Notes: a model not told the origin generated them from the sequence alone. A stretch of 36,127 bases of DNA from JACJXF01 sp964349045 (GCA_964349045.1 CAYGFI010000033.1:1-36127), one strand, 5' to 3'. Positions 1 through 8,078 are shown, counted from the stretch's first letter. A program made the numbers and translations.

Positions 1-19
1 ACTTGCTGATACCCGGATT

Positions 20-54
20 ATCAGAAAAAAATTGTATTTTTCTGATTTAATCAG
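20..54. repeat. AT-rich inverted repeats ahead of the first gene
   Basis: A perfect 10-bp inverted repeat, ATCAGAAAAA (20-29) and TTTTTCTGAT (37-46), has a 7-base loop. The second arm overlaps another inverted repeat, CTGATT-T-AATCAG (42-54). CTGAT also occurs at 6-10. The first hairpin could be a weak bidirectional terminator of a gene outside the window. It is AT-rich, so its stability is doubtful. Confidence 0.4.
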
Positions 55-121
55 ACCTTACAACTTCGTTTGCGTTAATACAAAATTCATATACATCTGG
101 AAAAACCTATTCAAAAATGAT

Positions 122-508
122 ATGGCAAACTTAGAAGAAAGAACTTCAATTGAAAGATCAAGAGAACATCTGGCTAACGAGAGAACTTTTCTTGCATGGA
201 TACGAACAAGTATTGCTTTAATGGGATTCGGCTTTGTAATTGTGAAGTTTTCTTTATTTTTAAAACAACTCACATTGCTTATAGAGACAAAGGACGTACA
301 ATCCAAAGGATATTCTGCAATTGTTGGATTAGTTATGGTTACAATAGGGGTAATAATTGCATTCCTGGCTTTTTTACAATACAAAAAAAATGAAACACAA
401 TTAAAAAATAATTACTTTATTTCCTCCTCAATGTTGTCACTATTAATAACACTCATAATCATAACCGGCGGCATCTTTTTGATATTTTACTTATTATCAA
501 ATATTTGA
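122..508 (+). CDS. DUF202 (YidH-like) small membrane protein
   Basis: The protein has 128 residues. The N-terminal stretch LANERTFLAWIRTSIALMGF is the hallmark of the DUF202/YidH family: a conserved polar run that leads straight into the first membrane helix. Three hydrophobic helices follow, near residues 25-45, 60-82 and 98-124. The ATG at 122 was chosen because the family begins just before the NERTFLAW motif; the reading frame is open further upstream only through a TTG, and that extension is not family-like. The function of DUF202 proteins is unknown. The downstream gene is an oxidative-stress regulator, but a 238-base gap with hairpins separates them, so no functional link is claimed. 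Confidence 0.85.
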   Translation: MANLEERTSIERSREHLANERTFLAWIRTSIALMGFGFVIVKFSLFLKQLTLLIETKDVQSKGYSAIVGLVMVTIGVIIAFLAFLQYKKNETQLKNNYFISSSMLSLLITLIIITGGIFLIFYLLSNI

Positions 509-567
509 TTTCCTTTGATACGAAGACCAATTTTTAGACTCAAAAAAAATAATAAGTCGGGTAGTAA

Positions 568-618
568 GGGGGAATCCCTCCCCCAATCCTCTCTCAGAAC
601 TCCCGATGGAAATCGGGA
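568..618. repeat. Two short GC-rich hairpins after the DUF202 gene
   Basis: GGGGGA (568-573) pairs with TCCCCC (579-584), and TCCCGAT (601-607) pairs with ATCGGGA (612-618) around a GGAA loop. No T-run follows either stem, so they are not classic terminators. Small CCCGAT/ATCGGG hairpins of this kind are often dispersed in Bacteroidota genomes. They may stabilise the 3' end of the preceding mRNA or form part of an interspersed repeat. The rest of 509-671 holds nothing recognisable. Confidence 0.4.
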
Positions 619-671
619 CAGGCTGTGATTGAACCTCTCGATTGACAACCCTGAACATTTTTCGATATAAC

Positions 672-702
672 TTGACTTTCTATATAAAAAACCTTAAATT
701 TG
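672..702 (+). promoter_or_regulatory. Bacteroidota-type promoter for perR-katG
   Basis: TTG at 672-674 is followed by a 20-base spacer and then TAAATTTG at 695-702. The second element is an exact match to the TAnnTTTG -7 element of the primary sigma factor in this phylum. Transcription should start near 709, just before the 19-bp palindrome, giving a leader of about 38 bases. Confidence 0.7.
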
Positions 703-712
703 TTCACTATTA

Positions 713-731
713 AAAGAGAATCATTCTCTTT
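713..731. promoter_or_regulatory. Perfect 19-bp palindrome, candidate PerR/Fur box
   Basis: The site reads AAAGAGAATCATTCTCTTT, a perfect 9-1-9 palindrome centred on base 722. Its core AAT-n-ATT in a 7-1-7 frame is the arrangement of PerR and Fur boxes. It lies between the predicted transcription start and the ATG at 747. A Fur-family repressor bound here would block the promoter, so autoregulation of the perR-katG unit is the natural reading. Confidence 0.7.
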
Positions 732-746
732 AGAAAATTATTAGTT

Positions 747-1172
747 ATGAATGCAGAAGGATTTAGTAATAAACTAATTGAAAAAGGTCTTAAAGTAACG
801 CCTCAGAGGATTGCTATTTTGGAAGCCATTGTTAAACTCAATAATCATCCTACTGCCGAATACATTATTGAGTATATCAGGAAAAACCATCCAAACATTG
901 CTATGGCGACAGTTTACAAAGTTCTTGATGCTTTGGTGGCGAATGAATTAATTAAAAAAGTAAAGACCGAAAAGGATATTATGAGATATGATGCCATAAT
1001 GGAAAACCATCATCATTTATATTGTTCAGATTCTGACCGGATTGAGGATTACCACGACAATGAACTTAATGAAGTGCTGGAAAAGTATTTTGAAACTAAG
1101 GGAATACCCGACTTTAAGATTGAAGATATTAAACTACAGATAATAGGTAAGTTCATAAAAAACAAAAAATAA
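747..1172 (+). CDS. perR: Fur-family repressor, PerR-like (no structural zinc site)
   Basis: A 141-residue Fur-family protein: winged helix in residues 1-85, with LKVTPQRIAILE and the recognition helix region MATVYKVLDAL, then a dimerisation and metal domain. Against Bacillus PerR it aligns without gaps at an offset of three. All five regulatory metal ligands are present as His34, Asp82, His88, His90 and Asp101. Asp at the last position is the PerR signature, and His34 and His88 correspond to the residues oxidised by peroxide. Of the four structural-zinc cysteines only the first remains (Cys93); the second is Ser and the C-terminal pair is missing. It sits 31 bases upstream of katG, behind a PerR-like box, so the expected role is peroxide-sensing repression of katG and of itself. 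The PerR subtype assignment is inferred from these residues. Confidence 0.87.
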   Translation: MNAEGFSNKLIEKGLKVTPQRIAILEAIVKLNNHPTAEYIIEYIRKNHPNIAMATVYKVLDALVANELIKKVKTEKDIMRYDAIMENHHHLYCSDSDRIEDYHDNELNEVLEKYFETKGIPDFKIEDIKLQIIGKFIKNKK

Positions 1173-1203
1173 ATAATCGTTTATAAACCAATACGTATTA
1201 AAA

Positions 1204-3411
1204 ATGGAAGATAACTCAAACAAAGTAAGCAAATGCCCCGTTACCGGAGCAACTCAAAAGCAAAGTGTTGGAGCCGGCGGTACAAAAAACCTCGACTGGT
1301 GGCCTGATCAGTTAAAATTGAACACACTGCGACAACACTCTTCTAAATCTAACCCTATGGGTGAGGATTTTAACTATACTGAAGAATTTAAAAGTCTGAA
1401 TCTGGAAGCTATAAAAAAAGACCTTCACAAGCTAATGACCGACTCTCAGGATTGGTGGCCTGCAGATTTCGGCCACTACGGACCATTGTTCATCCGTATG
1501 GCTTGGCACAGTGCAGGAACCTACCGTATAGGCGATGGACGTGGCGGTGCCGGAGGCGGACAGCAACGCTTTGCCCCTCTTAACAGCTGGCCCGATAATG
1601 TCAACCTCGACAAGGCCCGAAGGCTGCTTTGGCCGATCAAGCAAAAGTATGGTAGAAAAATATCCTGGGCAGACCTTATGATCCTTGCAGGTAATGTGGC
1701 CCTGGAATCAATGGGATTTAAAACCTTTGGATTTGCCGGCGGTCGTGCAGATGTTTGGGAACCGGAAGAGGATGTTTATTGGGGTTCCGAATCCAAATGG
1801 TTAGAAAGTGACAAACGCTACTCCGGTGAACGTGACCTTGACAATCCTCTTGCAGCCGTGCAAATGGGATTAATCTATGTAAATCCGGAAGGACCAAACG
1901 GGAACCCTGATCCGGTTGCTGCTGCTAAAGATATTCGCGAAACATTTGCCCGTATGGCCATGAATGATGAAGAAACTGTTGCACTTATTGCCGGTGGTCA
2001 TACCTTTGGTAAAACCCACGGAGCAGGAGATGTGGCACATGTTGGACCTGTACCCGAAGCTGCCGGCATTGAAGAGCAGGGGCTCGGTTGGAAAAGTTCG
2101 TTTGGCTCAGGAAAAGGAGGCGACACAATCTCCAGTGGATTGGAAGTTATATGGACACAGACTCCCGCCAAGTGGAGTTATTACTTCTTTGAAAACCTGT
2201 TTAAATACGATTGGGAACTGACAAAAAGTCCGGCCGGCGCCCATCAGTGGGTAGCTAAAAATGCCGGTAAAGTCATGCCTGATGCTCACGACGCGTCTAA
2301 AAAGCATGCGCCAACGATGCTTACAACCGACCTTTCCCTGCGTTTCGATCCCGTTTATGAGAAAATTTCCAGACGTTTCTATGAACATCCTCTTGAATTT
2401 GCCGATGCCTTTGCCCGTGCATGGTTTAAGCTTACTCACCGGGATATGGGACCACGGGCGCGCTATTTAGGCGCTGAAGTACCCGCAGAAGAACTGATCT
2501 GGCAAGATCCGATACCTGCGGTGGATCATGCATTGGTTGATGAGAAAGATATTAAAGCATTAAAAGCTAAGGTATTAAATTCCGGACTATCTGTTTCTCA
2601 GTTGGTATCTGTCGCATGGGCTTCTGCCTCTACTTTCCGTGGATCCGACAAACGTGGTGGCGCCAACGGCGCCCGCATTCGTCTTGCTCCACAAAAAGAC
2701 TGGGCAGTTAACAACCCTGCTCAGCTAAAGAAAGTATTGGAAAAACTGGAAGGCATACAAAAAGAATTCAATAGTGCCCAATCTAAAGGGAAAAAAGTTT
2801 CTCTTGCAGACCTTATTGTATTGGCAGGATGTGCCGGTGTTGAAAAAGCTGCAAAAGACGCAGGTTCTATTATAAATGTTCCATTCACCCCGGGGCGTAC
2901 GGATGCATTGAAAGAGCAAACCGATGTGGAATCTTTTGAAGTATTGGAGCCAGCTGCTGATGGTTTCCGTAACTATTTAAAAAAGAATTACACTATATCA
3001 ACAGCAGAGTTATTGATTGATAAAGCCCAATTACTAACATTAACTGCTCCTGAAATGACAGTTCTTGTGGGTGGTATGCGCGTATTGAATACAAACTTTG
3101 ATAACTCGAAACAGGGTGTTTTCACAAAGCGTCCGGAAGTACTTACCAACGATTTCTTTATAAACCTGCTCGACATGAGTACGGCCTGGACGCCAACATC
3201 AGAGACCAAAGAGACATTTGAGGGACGCGATCGCAAAACGGGTACACTAAAATGGACAGGAACCCCGGTAGATCTTATCTTTGGTTCAAACTCAGAGCTT
3301 AGAGCCCTTGCCGAAGTATATGGAAGCACAGATGCCAAGGAAAAATTTGTTAAGGATTTTGTCGCGGCATGGAACAAAGTAATGAACCTTGATCGCTTTG
3401 ATCTGGCTTGA
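1204..3411 (+). CDS. katG: Catalase-peroxidase KatG
   Basis: A 735-residue bifunctional haem catalase-peroxidase, full length with the usual two tandem peroxidase domains. The distal catalytic triad Arg98, Trp101, His102 lies in FIRMAWHSAGTYR. The covalent Trp-Tyr-Met adduct needed for catalase activity is predicted at Trp101, Tyr225 (GLIYVNPEG) and Met251. The proximal haem ligand is His266 in GGHTFGKTHG, hydrogen-bonded to Asp376 with Trp317 alongside. The mobile arginine is near Arg413. It removes hydrogen peroxide in the cytoplasm. It is the second gene of the perR-katG unit and has no Shine-Dalgarno sequence. A strong terminator follows. The coding sequence is visibly richer in G+C than perR, which may reflect high expression or an outside origin. 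Confidence 0.97.
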   Translation: MEDNSNKVSKCPVTGATQKQSVGAGGTKNLDWWPDQLKLNTLRQHSSKSNPMGEDFNYTEEFKSLNLEAIKKDLHKLMTDSQDWWPADFGHYGPLFIRMAWHSAGTYRIGDGRGGAGGGQQRFAPLNSWPDNVNLDKARRLLWPIKQKYGRKISWADLMILAGNVALESMGFKTFGFAGGRADVWEPEEDVYWGSESKWLESDKRYSGERDLDNPLAAVQMGLIYVNPEGPNGNPDPVAAAKDIRETFARMAMNDEETVALIAGGHTFGKTHGAGDVAHVGPVPEAAGIEEQGLGWKSSFGSGKGGDTISSGLEVIWTQTPAKWSYYFFENLFKYDWELTKSPAGAHQWVAKNAGKVMPDAHDASKKHAPTMLTTDLSLRFDPVYEKISRRFYEHPLEFADAFARAWFKLTHRDMGPRARYLGAEVPAEELIWQDPIPAVDHALVDEKDIKALKAKVLNSGLSVSQLVSVAWASASTFRGSDKRGGANGARIRLAPQKDWAVNNPAQLKKVLEKLEGIQKEFNSAQSKGKKVSLADLIVLAGCAGVEKAAKDAGSIINVPFTPGRTDALKEQTDVESFEVLEPAADGFRNYLKKNYTISTAELLIDKAQLLTLTAPEMTVLVGGMRVLNTNFDNSKQGVFTKRPEVLTNDFFINLLDMSTAWTPTSETKETFEGRDRKTGTLKWTGTPVDLIFGSNSELRALAEVYGSTDAKEKFVKDFVAAWNKVMNLDRFDLA

Positions 3412-3463
3412 TTTTTTCCGTAATCCGAAATCTACAAAGTAGAAAATCGGTAGTGATATCACA

Positions 3464-3497
3464 AAAGGAGGTCTGTGTCCAGACCTCCTTTATTATA
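3464..3497. terminator. Intrinsic terminator after katG, probably bidirectional
   Basis: A 12-bp perfect stem (AAAGGAGGTCTG at 3464-3475, CAGACCTCCTTT at 3480-3491) closes a TGTC loop and is followed by a T-rich run. The opposite strand also has T residues after the stem, so it can serve the convergent YjbQ gene as well. Confidence 0.85.
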
Positions 3498-3536
3498 TTT
3501 AATTTTACACAGAAGGGATAATCAGCAACCGATCCG

Positions 3537-3947
3537 TCAGTAAATAATAGTAATTACCAATTTTCTTCTTCCCGGATTATTTCTGAATTCGCATAAATAA
3601 ATACCCTGCCAGGTACCGAGGTTAAGATTTCCATTGGTAATGGGTATATTAAGGGAGGTTCCGAAAACCGATGATTTGATATGAGCAGGCATATCATCGG
3701 GGCCTTCAAGAGTATGTGTATATACAGGATGATTCTCAGGGATCAATTTATTGGAAAATGATTCGAGGTCTGCCCTGACATCAGGATCTGCGTTTTCATT
3801 CAAACTTAGTGCAGCAGATGTGTGACGGAGGAAAATATTCAATAAACCTGATTCAGGCATAAATCCAATCTCCCTTGCAATTAAATCGGATATTAAATGA
3901 AATCCCCTGTGGAATGGAGGCAGCAGGATTTCTTTCTGGTAAACCAT
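3537..3947 (-). CDS. YjbQ/UPF0047 family protein
   Basis: A 136-residue protein spanning the whole family. Diagnostic stretches are FLRHTSAALSLNENADPDVR, the EGPDDMPAHIKSS block and LGTWQGIYLCEFR. Members form small homotrimers with a conserved His pair near a bound anion. The E. coli member has been reported to have weak thiamine-phosphate synthase activity, but the physiological role is uncertain. It is a single gene, convergent with katG, and shares the terminator. The ATG is followed directly by the conserved first strand, which supports the start. Confidence 0.92.
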   Translation of the reverse strand: MVYQKEILLPPFHRGFHLISDLIAREIGFMPESGLLNIFLRHTSAALSLNENADPDVRADLESFSNKLIPENHPVYTHTLEGPDDMPAHIKSSVFGTSLNIPITNGNLNLGTWQGIYLCEFRNNPGRRKLVITIIY

Positions 3948-4116
3948 ATGATAGAATTTGAGTCATAAAAATATATAAAATCCTGAATATAAAATAGATT
4001 TATTAGCCATAAATAAGCTGAAAACAGGTCCCTTCATACTAAAAATCTTAAGCAACCACTAAAACTTTTGCGAAAGGGTTCAGTCTAAATACCTGATTAT
4101 TTATGATTTTTTTAGC

Positions 4117-4124
4117 TACTTTTG
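4117..4124 (+). promoter_or_regulatory. -7 element (TACTTTTG) for the gene at 4151
   Basis: An exact TAnnTTTG match lies 26 bases before the ATG at 4151. The -33 element is not clear. The position rules against the in-frame ATG at 4103, which would sit upstream of the predicted transcription start. Confidence 0.45.
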
Positions 4125-4150
4125 AAAACTTTATGATACAAGTAAGTCAA

Positions 4151-4774
4151 ATGAAGTTCAAAACGATAATCCTGCTACTTTTTGGAATTTATTCTTTTAA
4201 TCATGCTATTTCACAGGATTTAAAACTGATACAGTTTTCAGGAGTGATCCGAAGTTTGAAAAATGAGAAAATCCCTGATGTACACATCATTAATATCCAC
4301 CAAAAAACAGGGTCGACCAGTAATGAAAAAGGAATGTTTTCATTTATTGTCAGCCCTTCAGATTCTATATTGTTCCGCGCTGTAGGTTACAAAAATACTC
4401 TTGTTATCATCCCTGATAGCCTGAACCAGACTCATTATCCAAGGGATGTGTACATGCTTGGTGATACCATACATTTTGCAGAACTTAAAATTTTTCCCTG
4501 GAAGACTTATGATGAATTCAAAGTGGCTTTTTTACGACTTGAACTTAAAGAAGATGACGAACAAAGGGCTTACAAAAATATTGCTATCATAAAGGCACAG
4601 TTAAATATGGATTTCGAACCCGACGCTGACCTCTCCTTCCGATATGCAATGCAGCAGAATTATGATAAGATGTACTATGCCGGACAATATCCCAGCATAC
4701 CTATTTTTAATCCGTTAAACTGGGCTAAATTTTTCAGTTCACTTAAAAACGGGGATTTTAAGAAGAAGGAATAG
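4151..4774 (+). CDS. Exported protein with carboxypeptidase-regulatory-like domain
   Basis: The protein has 207 residues. Residues 1-22 form a signal peptide ending in AISQ. A CarboxypepD_reg-like beta-sandwich follows (about 28-100: FSGVIRSLKNEKIPDVHI, then GSTSNEKGMFSF and ILFRAVGY). The C-terminal half (about 110-207) is polar, with no domain I recognise. Stand-alone proteins of this kind are common in Bacteroidota next to TonB receptors and are thought to be periplasmic or surface-attached, but the role is not established. The start at 4151 was chosen for the signal peptide and the promoter element; an earlier in-frame ATG would place 16 residues ahead of it. The next gene is a TonB receptor that begins with the same domain type, 180 bases downstream across a repeat array. 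Confidence 0.75.
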   Translation: MKFKTIILLLFGIYSFNHAISQDLKLIQFSGVIRSLKNEKIPDVHIINIHQKTGSTSNEKGMFSFIVSPSDSILFRAVGYKNTLVIIPDSLNQTHYPRDVYMLGDTIHFAELKIFPWKTYDEFKVAFLRLELKEDDEQRAYKNIAIIKAQLNMDFEPDADLSFRYAMQQNYDKMYYAGQYPSIPIFNPLNWAKFFSSLKNGDFKKKE

Positions 4775-4777
4775 AGT

Positions 4778-4836
4778 GGTTGAGGTTGAGGTTGAGGTTG
4801 AGGTTGAGGTTGAGGTTGAGGTTGAGGTTGAGGTTG
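4778..4836 (+). repeat. Hexanucleotide tandem repeat (GGTTGA)
   Basis: Nine perfect copies of GGTTGA are followed by a partial copy. The array begins three bases after the stop codon of the preceding gene. It contains no C on the plus strand. Perfect identity of the copies points to recent slippage. Length variation between strains is likely. Confidence 0.97.
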
Positions 4837-4870
4837 GAGTTTGGAGTGCCGAAAGATTGGAGTGTGGAGT
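4834..4870 (+). repeat. Degenerate heptamer repeats (TTGGAGT)
   Basis: TTGGAGT occurs at 4834-4840, 4841-4847 and 4857-4863, with GTGGAGT at 4864-4870. This array follows straight on from the hexamer array. A related degenerate heptamer series lies in the hisH-hisA gap near 19977-20001. Confidence 0.8.
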
Positions 4871-4899
4871 GTGAAAATCAGAATTGCATTGATTATTCC

Positions 4900-4933
4900 T
4901 TGCCGTACAATTTTTTAACAATTGTTAAGTTTT
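4900..4933 (+). promoter_or_regulatory. Candidate promoter and palindromic operator for the TonB receptor
   Basis: TAAGTTTT at 4926-4933 matches seven of eight bases of the -7 pattern, with TTG at 4900-4902 and a slightly long 23-base spacer. Between them, overlapping the -7 element, lies the perfect 14-bp palindrome TTAACAATTGTTAA (4915-4928). That is the position expected for a repressor site. The regulator is not identified. Confidence 0.4.
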
Positions 4934-4953
4934 ATTGTTTTTAGAATGAAGAA

Positions 4954-7419
4954 ATGAATTCCGGCCTGAAGCTGATAAAAACGCTAATACTATTTTTAAT
5001 ATGCACTTCTGCTGTTTCCGCCCAGGGAACAATTTATGGCACTATTAAAGATACTGATGGTCAGGCTGTCTTTCTTGCAAACGTTGCTGCAAAAGGTTAC
5101 AAATCAGGCACAATGACTGATTTGGATGGAAAGTACGAACTTCAGATCACGGAAACCGGTTCTGTGACTCTTGTGGTATCCTGTATTGGTTTTCTAAATC
5201 AGGAAATTACTATTGAAAACCAGGCTGGCAGCAAAAATGAACTCAATTTTATTTTGGAGGCTAATATTGCAGAGCTGGATGAGGTTTCAGTCAGTGCAAG
5301 ATATGAAAGGGCATCGGCATTTAGCCGGATTGATCTTAAGGATATGCAACTGGTACCTAATACAACAGGTGGAATTGAATCACTGATCAAAACATTGCCC
5401 GGAGTATCTTCAAACAATGAACTAAGCTCTCAATATAGTGTCCGTGGCGGAAACTTTGACGAAAATCTGATCTATGTTAATGATATTGAGATATACAGAC
5501 CTTTTTTGGTTCGCTCCGGACAGCAGGAAGGTCTTAGTTTTATTAATTCGGACCTGATATCGGCCATTCGTTTTTCTGCAGGAGGTTTTGATGCCAGATT
5601 TGGAGATAAAATGTCATCCGTTCTCGATATTACCTACAGAAAACCACAGGATTTCGCGGGATCACTCTCAGCCAGTCTTCTCGGCGGTACCGTGCATCTC
5701 GAAGGAACAGACAAAAGCAAAAAATTTACTTATCTGACAGGGGTACGTTATAAAACGACAGCTTATCTCCTTAACAGCCTTGAAACTACCGGTAATTACT
5801 CGCCTCAGTTTACCGATTTCCAGGGACTTTTCACCTATACCCACTCCAAAAAAAGTGAAATAAGTTTCCTTGGGAATATGGCCATAAACCAGTATAATTT
5901 TATTCCTGAAGAAAGCAATATAGAGTTCGGCACAACAAGTACACCATTGAACCTGGTAATCTATTATGAAGGACAGGAGAAGGACCGGTTTGATACATAC
6001 ATGGGAGCTATTTCCTATAAATATACCACGGGACCAGGATTATGGATGAAATTGATTACCTCCGGATTTAATACAAGGGAAAGCGAAACATTTGACATCC
6101 TTGGAGAATACCTGATTAATGAGTTAGACAATACAATCGGATCGAAGACCTATGGTGATAGTATATTAAATATTGGTATCGGGGGATTTCTGAATCATGC
6201 AAGAAATTACCTGAATGCTTATGTATATTCCGCGAACTACCTTGGAGAATTTAGCGGGACAAATCACAAAATCAGATGGGGTGCAGGATACCAGTATAAC
6301 AGAATATCGGATAAATTAAGTGAATGGGAGATGATCGATTCAACGGGTTTTTCAGTACCTTTTGATGAAGAATCCCTTGAACTGAACTCAGTAGTTAAAT
6401 CTGTAAATGATCTGATATCCTTAAAATATACAGCTTATGTCCAGGATACCTGGGCATTCCGGGATTTTGTCAATGAGTATTATTTAACAACAGGTTTACG
6501 TACAACCTATCTGGACCTGAATCAGCAAATCCTGTTGAGTCCGAGGATAAACTTTTCGATAAAACCAGGCTGGGAAAAGGATATAATGTTTCATCTTTCG
6601 TCAGGAGTTTATTTCCAGCCACCGTTTTACCGCGAAATGCGCGATCCTTTCGGAAACCTGAATAAAAATCTTAAAGCACAACGTTCATTTCATATTGTTG
6701 CCGGAGGAGATTATATTTTCAAGGCATGGGAAAGACCATTTAAACTTACCGCTGAAGTTTATTATAAAAATCTGGCAAACCTGGTTCCCTATAAGGTTGA
6801 TAATGTGAGGATCAAATACGCGGGTGAAAATCTTGCCAGAGGTTATGCAACAGGAATCGATATGAAGCTGAACGGAGAATTCGTGAAAAATGCGGAATCA
6901 TGGGTAAGTCTTTCGTTTTTGCAGACCCGGGAGAATATTAGTGGTGATTTTTATTATGTTACCAAAGACGATATCACCAGAAGGATTGAACCCGGCTATT
7001 ATCCCCGACCTACCGATCAGCTTTTCAACTTCGGTTTATATTTTCAGGATTACCTGCCCAATAATCCTGATTATAAAGTTCATCTAAACTTTTTATATGG
7101 AAGTCGATTACCATATAGTTCTCCCGGTACAAACCGTTATGATGCGGTATTCAGGATTCCTGCATACCGGAGGGTGGATATAGGATTTTCTAAAATCATC
7201 AAAAAAGAAAATGCAATGCTATCAACCGGAAATCCAATCAGGTATTTTAGTAATATATGGATAAGTGCAGAAGTATTTAATCTTCTTGACATTAACAATA
7301 CAATCTCTTATCTCTGGGTAAGAACCATTTCCAACCAACAGAATATACCGGGAATTTTTGCAGTTCCAAATTACCTGACTTCCAGAAGATTTAATATCAA
7401 ACTAACCGCCAGGTTCTGA
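4954..7419 (+). CDS. TonB-dependent outer-membrane receptor
   Basis: The protein has 821 residues. A signal peptide spans residues 1-23 (ending SAVSA). A CarboxypepD_reg-like domain follows (about 25-105, GTIYGTIKDTDGQAVFLANV). The plug domain spans about 125-230 (GGIESLIKTLPGV, QYSVRGGNFDENLIYVNDI, AGGFDARFGDKMSSVLDI). The remainder is a large beta-barrel that ends in an aromatic residue (TARF), as outer-membrane proteins do. It should import a substrate using TonB energy, but the substrate cannot be read from the sequence. There is no SusD partner next to it, and the long SusC-specific features are missing, so it is not a glycan-utilisation pair. The ATG at 4954 is used because the ATG eight bases earlier leads at once to a stop. 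Confidence 0.92.
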   Translation: MNSGLKLIKTLILFLICTSAVSAQGTIYGTIKDTDGQAVFLANVAAKGYKSGTMTDLDGKYELQITETGSVTLVVSCIGFLNQEITIENQAGSKNELNFILEANIAELDEVSVSARYERASAFSRIDLKDMQLVPNTTGGIESLIKTLPGVSSNNELSSQYSVRGGNFDENLIYVNDIEIYRPFLVRSGQQEGLSFINSDLISAIRFSAGGFDARFGDKMSSVLDITYRKPQDFAGSLSASLLGGTVHLEGTDKSKKFTYLTGVRYKTTAYLLNSLETTGNYSPQFTDFQGLFTYTHSKKSEISFLGNMAINQYNFIPEESNIEFGTTSTPLNLVIYYEGQEKDRFDTYMGAISYKYTTGPGLWMKLITSGFNTRESETFDILGEYLINELDNTIGSKTYGDSILNIGIGGFLNHARNYLNAYVYSANYLGEFSGTNHKIRWGAGYQYNRISDKLSEWEMIDSTGFSVPFDEESLELNSVVKSVNDLISLKYTAYVQDTWAFRDFVNEYYLTTGLRTTYLDLNQQILLSPRINFSIKPGWEKDIMFHLSSGVYFQPPFYREMRDPFGNLNKNLKAQRSFHIVAGGDYIFKAWERPFKLTAEVYYKNLANLVPYKVDNVRIKYAGENLARGYATGIDMKLNGEFVKNAESWVSLSFLQTRENISGDFYYVTKDDITRRIEPGYYPRPTDQLFNFGLYFQDYLPNNPDYKVHLNFLYGSRLPYSSPGTNRYDAVFRIPAYRRVDIGFSKIIKKENAMLSTGNPIRYFSNIWISAEVFNLLDINNTISYLWVRTISNQQNIPGIFAVPNYLTSRRFNIKLTARF

Positions 7420-7422
7420 TCA

Positions 7423-7998
7423 CTAACCTTTCCAATTCCCTTTAAAAACAAATTCGTCCGGATTTTTCCGGATCCGGGGAGCATTATGCCTTTTAAATAT
7501 GTCCTCAGGAAGTTTTGAAGGATCGCCCGGGTAGCCCAATGCTATCATAGCGCCAGGTTCGAAACCAGATGGTAAATCAAATAATGTTTTAGCCCTGTCT
7601 ACATCAAATCCCCCCATTGGATGCGTAAAAAGACCGAGAGAACCTGCCTGAAGCATCAACATGGCAGTAGAAAGTCCCAGATCATGAAATGCAAAACGGT
7701 TACTCCGTTTTTTTTTCACATCAAATACTTCGGTAAGGGTTAATATCAGGATTGGGGCAGAGTATGCCCATATTTTATTGCCATCTGCCAGGAGGCTGAA
7801 CAGATCTTTATAACCCTCCTCATCTTTTCGGGTATAAATATATCTCCAGGGCTGAGCATTAAAACTTGACGGAGCCCAGCGTGCTGCCTCAAAAATCAGA
7901 GACAATTTCTCCTCTTCAACATGTTTTGATGAAAATGAGAAAAGACTCTTTCTGTTCAGGATGTTGTGGTCAATTGAATTTGGAATGTTTTGAATCAT
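7423..7998 (-). CDS. Nitroreductase-family flavoprotein
   Basis: The protein has 191 residues. FMN-binding hallmarks are RKSLFSFSSKHV near the N-terminus, ARWAPSSFNAQPWRYIY, and the central helix DLGLSTAMLMLQAGSLGL leading to the C-terminal ALGYPGD. Family members are NAD(P)H-dependent FMN homodimers that reduce nitro compounds, quinones or enals in the cytoplasm. The substrate is not predictable here. The start at 7998 was chosen because a well-formed promoter lies at 8047-8078 and the family begins about here; upstream the frame is open only from a TTG that overlaps the -7 element. The gene is convergent with the TonB receptor, with only three bases between the stops and no visible terminator. 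Confidence 0.88.
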   Translation of the reverse strand: MIQNIPNSIDHNILNRKSLFSFSSKHVEEEKLSLIFEAARWAPSSFNAQPWRYIYTRKDEEGYKDLFSLLADGNKIWAYSAPILILTLTEVFDVKKKRSNRFAFHDLGLSTAMLMLQAGSLGLFTHPMGGFDVDRAKTLFDLPSGFEPGAMIALGYPGDPSKLPEDIFKRHNAPRIRKNPDEFVFKGNWKG

Positions 7999-8046
7999 TT
8001 CAGGGCAAGGTATTGAGTATAATACATACAATATGAAAGTCAGATG

Positions 8047-8078
8047 CAAAATTACTTTATTGATACCCTATGACCAAA
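8047..8078 (-). promoter_or_regulatory. Bacteroidota-type promoter for the nitroreductase gene
   Basis: On the minus strand TTTG (8078-8075) is followed by a 20-base spacer and TAATTTTG (8054-8047), an exact match to both consensus elements at ideal spacing. It predicts a leader of about 40 bases before the ATG at 7998. Confidence 0.72.

Noticed and set aside
1190..1199. AATACGTATT palindrome just before katG
   Set aside because: Short and AT-rich; perR and katG are only 31 bases apart and are probably co-transcribed, so a separate operator is not needed.
1204..3411. Recent horizontal transfer of katG
   Set aside because: Its G+C content is visibly higher than perR's, but expression bias explains this as well, and no mobile-element remains flank it.
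4739..4921. Minus-strand ORF coding a Thr-Ser repeat protein
   Set aside because: It is only the translation of the GGTTGA hexamer array; no start signal or family resemblance.
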